NCBI GenBank assembly: GCA_016929355.1
Contig: JAFGJA010000525.1
Location: 1-5,809 of the forward strand
Length of the DNA stretch: 5,809 nt
Source: Anaerolineae bacterium
GTDB lineage: Bacteria > Chloroflexota > Anaerolineae > Aggregatilineales > Aggregatilineaceae
Direction of reading: 5' to 3'
Shown: positions 1 through 4,498 of the stretch, piece after piece
Position numbering within the stretch: the first letter of the stretch is position 1
Layout of the letters: every line of letters starts with the position of its first letter
Program-made: the position numbers and the translations under genes
Notes under the pieces: generated by a model
What the model saw: the letters and a program-made list of their open reading frames with translations, nothing else
What the model was told of the DNA's origin: nothing
Database searches by the model: none

Positions 1-1
1 C

Positions 2-394
2 ATCTACAGACAGGAATGGACGGAATACTTCCGGCTTGGCGAAACTCTGTGGTCGAACAATGGACTCTATCTATTCGTAGCCAATGAGAACAAAGTGGAA
101 ATTCACGATATGCAGTCACTCCCGGAAATTATCGCCACCCACCAGGGGAACGTCACAGCGATGGCGATCAACCCACTTGATACGATCCTCGCCACTGGCA
201 CCGCAGATGGCGAAGTACATCTTACCGTGATACCAACTGCGGAGCACTGGATCGAACTTGAGGCGTGTGAGGAAGAATGCACCATCACCGCGCTTGAATT
301 CGACCCAACCGGCGCGCGCCTCATGATCCACACGGAGGAAGAACAAACACAACATATTCTAATCTATGCCCTGCCGGAAACCCTCTACCGCTAA
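2..394 (+). CDS. WD40-like beta-propeller protein, C-terminal part (5' end outside window)
   Basis: The frame is open from base 2 to the TAA at 392-394, giving 130 codons with no start needed inside the window. The GTG at 95 is only an internal Val codon, because the same propeller-like reading continues upstream of it. About three blade-like units can be read. One has NGLYLFVANENKVEIHD, where IHD takes the place of the usual WD. The next runs from GNVTAMAINPLDTILATG to DGEVHLTVI. The last has ITALEFDPTGARLMIHT and ends ILIYAL close to the C-terminus. The pattern h-x-h-x-h-x-P-x-(D/G) followed by h-h-h-x-(T/S/G) is typical of WD40 and related propellers, which usually act as protein-interaction scaffolds. 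Nothing visible gives a specific partner or location, and the N-terminal domains are unseen. Other propeller families are possible. A terminator-like hairpin follows 30 bases after the stop. Confidence 0.75.
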   Translation: MYRQEWTEYFRLGETLWSNNGLYLFVANENKVEIHDMQSLPEIIATHQGNVTAMAINPLDTILATGTADGEVHLTVIPTAEHWIELEACEEECTITALEFDPTGARLMIHTEEEQTQHILIYALPETLYR

Positions 395-424
395 GGGCCA
401 CGTTTGCTCGATCCCTTCTGACAC

Positions 425-445
425 GGGGCGCAGTCCATGCGTCCC
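425..445 (+). terminator. Terminator-like hairpin after the propeller gene
   Basis: GGGGCGCA (425-432) pairs with TGCGTCCC (438-445) across a 5-base loop, giving eight pairs of which one is G-U. It starts 30 bases after the stop at 394 and is followed by ATTTTGATT, a short and interrupted T tract. Position and stability fit an intrinsic terminator, but the weak T run leaves room for a dispersed palindromic repeat instead. Confidence 0.4.
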
Positions 446-520
446 ATTTTGATTCGGGCACATCAGACTCGCATTAGATCGCGCGGGTTCCGCTAGGCGA
501 AAATACCCCATTTGCGCTAA

Positions 521-609
521 CCTTAAAGGTAAGGAGCCTACGTGACAGGAGAAAAGTCGGTTTTCTCTTGCTTTTAACCTTGTTTTTCTCTGTGTCGCTG
601 CTTGCAGCG
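521..609 (+). other. Structured leader upstream of lpd (three hairpins)
   Basis: Three inverted repeats lie in series ahead of the lpd ribosome site. CCTTA (521-525) pairs with TAAGG (530-534). CAGGAGAAAA (546-555) pairs with TTTTCTCTTG (561-570) over a 5-base loop, giving ten pairs with one G-U. CGCTG (596-600) pairs with CAGCG (605-609). The middle stem is the strongest and is followed by CTTTT and then TGTTTTT at 581-587, loosely like an attenuator. No known riboswitch class was recognised. The DNA between 446 and 520 shows nothing firm. Confidence 0.35.
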
Positions 610-632
610 CCTCTGTAGTCTCTGTGGTGAAA
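584..632 (+). repeat. Degenerate CTCTGTGTCTCTGTGGTGAA-type intergenic repeat
   Basis: CTCTGT occurs three times, at 588-593, 611-616 and 620-625, and the stretch ends CTCTGTGGTGAAA. A palindrome-bearing insert (594-610) separates the first copy from the other two. From memory, phrases of this kind recur in intergenic DNA of many environmental bacteria, including Chloroflexota. I could not verify that here. It sits directly in front of the lpd ribosome site. Confidence 0.35.
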
Positions 633-641
633 TTGATCTTC

Positions 642-648
642 GAAGGAG
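642..648 (+). promoter_or_regulatory. Ribosome binding site of lpd
   Basis: GAAGGAG lies 9 bases before the ATG at 658. It is a near-ideal Shine-Dalgarno match and fixes the start codon. Confidence 0.8.
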
Positions 649-657
649 TCTGAATCA

Positions 658-2061
658 ATGGCAAATGACTATGATGTCCTGGTACTGGGTGCAGGACCGG
701 GCGGCTATGTGGCCGCGATTCGCAGCGCGCAGTTGGGCATGAAAACGGCCATTATCGAAAAACAATGGTGGGGCGGCGTCTGTTTGAATGTCGGTTGTAT
801 CCCCTCGAAAGCGCTGCTGCGCAATGCAGAACTGGCGCATATCGTCCAACACCGCATGAAGGATTTCGGCTTTAACGGCGGGCAAGGCGTCGCAGTGGAT
901 TTCAGCGTGGCGCACAAACGCAGCCGCCAGGTATCAAACCGCCTGGTGAAAGGTGTCGGCTTCTTGATGAAGAAGAACCAGATCGATACCTATGACGGCT
1001 GGGGCACGATTCAGGATAAAAATACGGTCAGCGTCGAACTCAACGACGGGACGACTCAAACGCTCACCACCCAAAACCTGATCATTGCGACGGGCGCAAC
1101 CGTCAATTTGCTGCCGGGCGTGCAGCAGTCCGAGAACGTGATCACGTACCTCGAAGCGATCCTGTCCGACACGCTGCCCAAGAGCATCGTGATCGTGGGC
1201 GCGGGGCCGATTGGCATGGAATTCGCCTACGTGATGCACAATTACAACGTTGATGTGACCATCGTGGAATATCTGCCGCATCTGCTGCCGCTCGAAGACC
1301 CGGAAGTCAGCCAGGAGATCGAGAAGCAGTATAAGAAACTCGGCGTCAAATTCCTGACCGGGACGCGCATGGACTCCGTTGAGGATACCGGGAGCGGCGT
1401 CAAGGTCACGGTCAGCAAAGATGGCGAAACGCAGGTGCTCGAAGCGGAAAAAGCGCTGATGGCAACCGGCTTTAAGCCGCGTTTAGAAGGCTATGGCCTG
1501 GAAAATATCGCCGGACTGCAATTGACGGATCGCGGCGCGATTGAGATCGATGAGCGCATGGCGACGAACATCCCCGGCGTATGGGCGATTGGTGACGTGA
1601 CCGCGCAATTGATGCTGGCGCATGTCGGCAGTGCGATGGGCATTGTCGTGGCGGAAGCCATTGCCGGGCAAGACCCCGCCCCGCTCACCTATTCGATGAT
1701 GCCGCGCTGCACCTACTGCCAGCCGCAGGTCGCCAGCTTCGGTTACACCGAGGAACAGGCCAAAGAAGCGGGCCATGAAATCAAGGTAGAGCGCTTTAAT
1801 TTCCAGGCGAACGGCAAGGCGCAGGGTCTGGGCGAGGGACTCGGCTTCGTCAAGATTATCAGCGATGCGCAATACGGCGAAATTCTCGGCGCGCACCTCA
1901 TCGGCCCGGATGTGACCGAACTGCTGCCCGAACTCACGCTCGCCCAAAAATGGGAACTGACCTCGTATGAGATCGCGCACAACGTCCACGCGCATCCCAC
2001 GCTTTCCGAAGCGTTGATGGAAGTCGCGCACGGGTTGGAAGGGCACATGATCCACGCCTAA
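658..2061 (+). CDS. lpd: Dihydrolipoyl dehydrogenase (E3), FAD/NAD-dependent
   Basis: This flavoprotein reoxidises dihydrolipoamide on the E2 or H-protein of 2-oxoacid dehydrogenase or glycine cleavage complexes, passing electrons through a disulfide and FAD to NAD+ in the cytoplasm. All hallmarks are visible in its 467 residues, the normal family length. The FAD dinucleotide loop GAGPGG is at 11-16. The redox pair is C42/C47 in GGVCLNVGCIPSK. The ATG motif is at 144-146, and the NAD loop GAGPIG at 181-186 is followed by E204, the acidic residue that favours NAD over NADP. AIGD at 310-313 contacts FAD. The C-terminal dimer domain (about 347-467) carries the catalytic base pair H446/E451 in HPTLSE. 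The wording, for example WGGVCLNVGCIPSKALLRNAE and HFLMKKN-like GFLMKKN, resembles mycobacterial Lpd from memory. No E1, E2 or glycine-cleavage gene lies beside it, so it may be a shared E3. The start is fixed by GAAGGAG at 642-648. Confidence 0.97.
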   Translation: MANDYDVLVLGAGPGGYVAAIRSAQLGMKTAIIEKQWWGGVCLNVGCIPSKALLRNAELAHIVQHRMKDFGFNGGQGVAVDFSVAHKRSRQVSNRLVKGVGFLMKKNQIDTYDGWGTIQDKNTVSVELNDGTTQTLTTQNLIIATGATVNLLPGVQQSENVITYLEAILSDTLPKSIVIVGAGPIGMEFAYVMHNYNVDVTIVEYLPHLLPLEDPEVSQEIEKQYKKLGVKFLTGTRMDSVEDTGSGVKVTVSKDGETQVLEAEKALMATGFKPRLEGYGLENIAGLQLTDRGAIEIDERMATNIPGVWAIGDVTAQLMLAHVGSAMGIVVAEAIAGQDPAPLTYSMMPRCTYCQPQVASFGYTEEQAKEAGHEIKVERFNFQANGKAQGLGEGLGFVKIISDAQYGEILGAHLIGPDVTELLPELTLAQKWELTSYEIAHNVHAHPTLSEALMEVAHGLEGHMIHA

Positions 2062-2078
2062 AAAACCGCACCCCCTAA

Positions 2079-2220
2079 CATGAGGCATCCCAACTTTTTT
2101 GGTGAAATGCCCTGTAAATTACGCGATACATGGCTCACCCTCTCCATTAAGAATGGAGAGGGGGCCGGGGGGTGAGGCCGATCATCCTGACTTTTCCCTA
2201 AAAATCTGGGATGACTCATG
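2079..2220. repeat. MITE-like element with imperfect 24-bp terminal inverted repeats
   Basis: The left end (2079-2102) begins CATGAGGCATCCCA. The right end (2197-2220), read on the reverse strand, begins CATGAGTCATCCCA. Over 24 positions 20 match, including both CATGAG ends, the CATCCCA core and a TTTTT run. The enclosed 142 bp contain no credible gene and hold the palindromic repeat at 2132-2179. Possible target duplication is no more than AA on each side (2077-2078 and 2221-2222), which is too short to be convincing. The element begins 17 bases after the lpd stop. It could be a non-autonomous transposable element or a large structured transcript end. No transposase is present to identify the family. 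Confidence 0.5.
2132..2179. repeat. Palindromic CTCACCC/GGGTGAG intergenic repeat, short form
   Basis: A perfect 11-bp stem, CCCTCTCCATT (2138-2148) with AATGGAGAGGG (2152-2162), has a 3-base loop. Outer arms CTCACCC (2134-2140) and GGGTGAG (2170-2176) can pair as an alternative. Its right half matches the right half of the element at 4275-4375 at 30 positions (CCCTCTCC, TGGAGAGGGGG and GGGGGGTGAGG), while the loop and a CC/TT spacer differ. Keeping arms while loops vary argues that folding is what is preserved. A T tract is lacking, so it is not a classical terminator. Confidence 0.8.
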
Positions 2221-2234
2221 AATCCAGATTCATG
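2217..2234. repeat. Perfect palindrome CATGAATC-CA-GATTCATG
   Basis: Eight-base arms (2217-2224 and 2227-2234) flank a 2-base centre. It overlaps the last four bases of the right terminal inverted repeat and abuts the TATAAC box at 2236-2241. It could be an operator-like site or a by-product of element insertion. No regulator is recognised. Confidence 0.45.
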
Positions 2235-2309
2235 CTATAACACAGCCCCAGACCGACCTTACAGAAAAGAAACACTCCCCTATGTTCCTCGCCACCGCGC
2301 CGCCTATGG

Positions 2310-2318
2310 TGCTATAAC
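2310..2318 (+). promoter_or_regulatory. Candidate extended -10 promoter for the hydrolase gene
   Basis: TGCTATAAC is an extended -10 (TGN plus TATAAC, five of six to TATAAT), placing a transcript start near 2325 and a leader of about 40 bases before the ATG at 2365. No good -35 is seen at 17 bases. The identical nonamer occurs at 2233-2241 and could be a second, more distal promoter. Confidence 0.35.
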
Positions 2319-2349
2319 TAGCGCACATTTGTATTTACCTGCACCAACC

Positions 2350-2356
2350 GAAGGAG
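2350..2356 (+). promoter_or_regulatory. Ribosome binding site that decides the hydrolase start
   Basis: GAAGGAG, identical to the lpd site, ends 8 bases before the ATG at 2365. The in-frame ATG at 2218 has no such site, sits inside an inverted repeat, and would put 49 uncharacteristic residues before a clear signal peptide. Confidence 0.8.
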
Positions 2357-2364
2357 CCTGCCTC

Positions 2365-4128
2365 ATGCAACGTCTGTCTTCTTTTTCGCTGGCCGCGCTG
2401 TTGATCGCGATCCTCAGCCTGAGTTTCGCGCTGCCCGCCGCGCCCGTTACCTCGACAACTATCGCTTATGCCCAGGGCTATACACCCACCATTGAATGGG
2501 ACGAATGCCCGTTCGCCCTGCCGGAAAAGGAACTCAATACCGGCACGATTGAATGCGGCTGGATGATCGTGCCGCAGCAGCGCAGCGATCCCAACGGGCC
2601 ACAGGTTGAACTCGCGTTTGCGATTCTGGCAGCGACGGGTGCGAATCCCGCCCCTGATCCGATCATCTATCTCGAAGGTGGCCCCGGCGGGAGTGGGTTA
2701 TCCGGCATTGATGCGTGGTATGATTCTCCCCTGCGGCAAGACCGGGATATTATCGTGCTCGACCAGCGCGGCACGGGTTATTCGTATCCGTTCCTCGGCT
2801 GTTACGAAATGGACGAAATCGATGTTGCCGATGATGCCAGCGACGCCGAGTATCAGGCTGCTGAACTGGATGCGCTGCAAGAATGTGCAGACCGGCTTGA
2901 AGCGGAAGATGCTGTCGATCTCACCGCGTATACCAGCGCGCACAACGCCGCCGATGTCGCCGATCTGCGTGTCGCGTTGGGTTATGACGAGTGGAATATG
3001 CTCGGCATTTCCTACGGCACGCGCCTCGCGCTGACCATCATGCGCGATTATCCGCAGGGTATCCGCAGCGTGATTCTCGATTCCACCTACCCGCCCGTCG
3101 TGGATGCGTTTGAGGAGCAGGCGTTTAATACCCAGCGCGTGTTTGAGATCGTCTTCAATGATTGCGCCGCCGATGCCGCGTGCAACAGCACCTATCCCAA
3201 TCTGGAACAGCGCTTTTACGCGCTCGTGGATCGCCTCAACGCTTCCCCCGTCTATATCGCGGATTGGGAAGAAGACTTAACCGGGAATGGCTTGGTGGAT
3301 ACGGTCTTCGATTGGCTCTACAATACCCGCCTCATCCCCTATATCCCGCTCGTGATCAACGATATTGAACAGGGGCGCTATGATATGCTGGTCACGTTGG
3401 ATGATGGCGTGCTGCCGGGTGAAGTGATCCCCGCCGATAGTGTCTATGATTTTGTCGATGAAGTGTACTGGTTACTCGAAGAAGCGAGCGACGACGTGTA
3501 TGATGACTTTTTTGATGAAGCGTATTACCTGATCGTTGACGATGGCGATTGGGATGGCTTTGTTGAGTTGCTATATGGCAGCTTTTACGAAGAAGATGCC
3601 GACTATCTGCTCGATCTGCTCGATGCAATGAGCGACTACGATCTGTATCGCCTGTCGTATGAGTTGTTCTATGAAGACCTCTCAGACGCCGATGGGATGT
3701 ATAACGCGGTAGAGTGTAACGAGGAACTGCCGTTCAACAGCTACGATGAAGGGGTAGCCTATTCCGCCAATGTGCCGGTACAGTTACGCGAAACCAACAT
3801 GCTCGAATTTGAGGATATGATCGCCACCTGTGCCTTGTGGAAATCCGGCACGGCTGATCCGGTTGAAGATTTGGCCGTGACCAGCGCTATTCCGACCTTC
3901 ATCGGAGCCGGGCAGTACGATCCGATCACGCCGCCGGAGTGGGGCGTCATCGCCAGTCAAACCCTGCCCAACAGCTACTACTTTGAGTATCCGGCAGTGG
4001 GGCATGGAGTGATCGATGGCGGCTTCTGCCCGGAAAGCATGATGCGCGCGTTCCTGAATAATCCCACCGTCGCGCCGGATGCAAGCTGCATCAATAGCAT
4101 GGGCGCGCCCGCGTTTGCCGTGCGGTAA
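2365..4128 (+). CDS. Exported S33/TAP-like alpha/beta hydrolase (probable aminopeptidase) with acidic lid
   Basis: From the ATG at 2365 the protein has 587 residues. It starts MQRLSSFSLA, then a hydrophobic stretch to about residue 28, with likely signal cleavage after AYA at 34-36, so it is exported. The alpha/beta hydrolase motifs come in order: oxyanion loop EGGPGGSG (104-111, Glu where the classical HGGPG has His), DQRGTGYS (133-140), nucleophile elbow GISYG with Ser216, Asp519 in GQYDPITPP, and His547 in VGHG. This order matches the proline iminopeptidase/tripeptidyl aminopeptidase family (S33, with a TAP-like C-terminal part after about 445). Such enzymes release N-terminal residues or short peptides, and the exact substrate here is unknown. 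An inserted lid (about 295-445) is exceptionally rich in Asp, Glu and Tyr. There are ten cysteines, fitting disulfides outside the cytoplasm, and only two lysines (55 and 493). A non-peptidase ester hydrolase is the main alternative. Confidence 0.88.
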   Translation: MQRLSSFSLAALLIAILSLSFALPAAPVTSTTIAYAQGYTPTIEWDECPFALPEKELNTGTIECGWMIVPQQRSDPNGPQVELAFAILAATGANPAPDPIIYLEGGPGGSGLSGIDAWYDSPLRQDRDIIVLDQRGTGYSYPFLGCYEMDEIDVADDASDAEYQAAELDALQECADRLEAEDAVDLTAYTSAHNAADVADLRVALGYDEWNMLGISYGTRLALTIMRDYPQGIRSVILDSTYPPVVDAFEEQAFNTQRVFEIVFNDCAADAACNSTYPNLEQRFYALVDRLNASPVYIADWEEDLTGNGLVDTVFDWLYNTRLIPYIPLVINDIEQGRYDMLVTLDDGVLPGEVIPADSVYDFVDEVYWLLEEASDDVYDDFFDEAYYLIVDDGDWDGFVELLYGSFYEEDADYLLDLLDAMSDYDLYRLSYELFYEDLSDADGMYNAVECNEELPFNSYDEGVAYSANVPVQLRETNMLEFEDMIATCALWKSGTADPVEDLAVTSAIPTFIGAGQYDPITPPEWGVIASQTLPNSYYFEYPAVGHGVIDGGFCPESMMRAFLNNPTVAPDASCINSMGAPAFAVR

Positions 4129-4171
4129 CGCCCCGCGCACTCTATCTATACTATCTATCGTCTTGCTCAAT

Positions 4172-4202
4172 GCGGAGGGGCCATCATGCGTGGTCCCTTC
4201 GC
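4172..4202 (+). terminator. Strong hairpin after the hydrolase gene, possible terminator
   Basis: GCGGAGGGGCCA (4172-4183) pairs with TGGTCCCTTCGC (4191-4202) over a 7-base loop: twelve pairs with two G-U. It begins 43 bases after the stop. The following GGTTATACAATAAT is AT-rich but not a T run, so intrinsic termination is plausible rather than proven. Just upstream, 4142-4159 is a near-perfect tandem CTATCTATA/CTATCTATC. Confidence 0.45.
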
Positions 4203-4274
4203 GGTTATACAATAATACAGTCAACCTTCTCAGTGGTTACAGATATGTTTTTTGAAAATTCCTGTTCGCTGTTT

Positions 4275-4375
4275 ACCTCACCCCTAAATCCCCTCTCCAT
4301 GCGATGGCGAGGGGACTTGATTGCGCACCGGACTCCCCCTCTCCGCCGAGTGGAGAGGGGGTTGGGGGGTGAGGT
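4275..4375. repeat. Palindromic intergenic element, long form, two hairpins inside a 10-bp terminal inverted repeat
   Basis: ACCTCACCCC (4275-4284) is the exact reverse complement of GGGGTGAGGT (4366-4375). Between them lie two hairpins. The first is CCCCTCTCCAT (4290-4300) with ATGGCGAGGGG (4304-4314), with one mismatch. The second is CCCCCTCTCC (4335-4344) with GGAGAGGGGG (4352-4361), with none. Closed together they form a three-way junction. It shares 30 positions with the repeat at 2132-2179. No coding capacity is credible. The layout recalls REPIN-like paired palindromes, but this sequence is not a known REP class to me. Confidence 0.85.
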
Positions 4376-4461
4376 TTGGCAGATATTCGAAAGATTTTCC
4401 TGAAACCGATTTAACACCAGAACAGATTGTTGTTGCTTTATTGAAAAAGAGTTACTGTTAA
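4376..4461 (+). other. AT-rich tract with possible gene relict
   Basis: Directly after the palindromic element the sequence turns AT-rich. The frame ending with TAA at 4459-4461 reads SKDFPETDLTPEQIVVALLK, then KSYC and stop, which looks like a real protein C-terminus rather than random translation. Upstream this frame runs into the repeat and meets TGA at 4318-4320, with no start or ribosome site. It may be the tail of a lost gene interrupted by the repeat, or chance. TPEQI-type helices occur in several small-protein families, so no family is assigned. Confidence 0.25.
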
Positions 4462-4468
4462 CTAAATT
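4441..4468 (+). promoter_or_regulatory. Candidate promoter of the MFS gene
   Basis: TTGAAA (4441-4446, five of six to TTGACA) and TAAATT (4463-4468, four of six to TATAAT) are spaced by 16 bases, in the AT-rich tract just before the gene. Transcription would begin near 4475, leaving a leader of about 24 bases. Confidence 0.35.
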
Positions 4469-4498
4469 TAATCTTTCTAGCGGGTCTAAAAAACACCT

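Noticed and set aside
449..479. TTGATT...CATTAG/TTAGAT as lpd promoter
   Set aside because: Both boxes are poor and the spacing does not suit the better -10 choice.
542..577. 11-codon GTG frame after AAGGAG (531-536), possible leader peptide
   Set aside because: Good spacing, but the peptide has no run of one amino acid and the purine site is part of a hairpin arm, so chance is likely.
1483..2088. 201-codon open frame on the minus strand across the 3' part of lpd
   Set aside because: It lies wholly opposite conserved lpd motifs, its translation is Arg/Gly/His-rich without domain features, and it is explained by GC-rich codon use on the other strand.
2084..2111. GGCAT...ATGCC hairpin with a T run as lpd terminator
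   Set aside because: Only five outer pairs, and the T run lies in the loop rather than after the stem.
2062..2364. CRISPR array or tRNA in the repeat-rich gap
   Set aside because: Repeats are inverted, not regularly spaced direct repeats, and no cloverleaf or CCA end is present.
2606..3034. 142-codon frame inside the hydrolase gene
   Set aside because: It overlaps the catalytic elbow in another frame and shows no recognisable fold or ribosome site.
4186..4215. Nine-codon ATG frame after GGAGG in the hairpin behind the hydrolase gene
   Set aside because: The ATG lies in the hairpin loop and the frame is too short and featureless to support as a gene.
4170..4417. Open frames on both strands through the 4275-4375 element
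   Set aside because: They translate the palindromic repeat itself, which reads open on both strands because of its composition.
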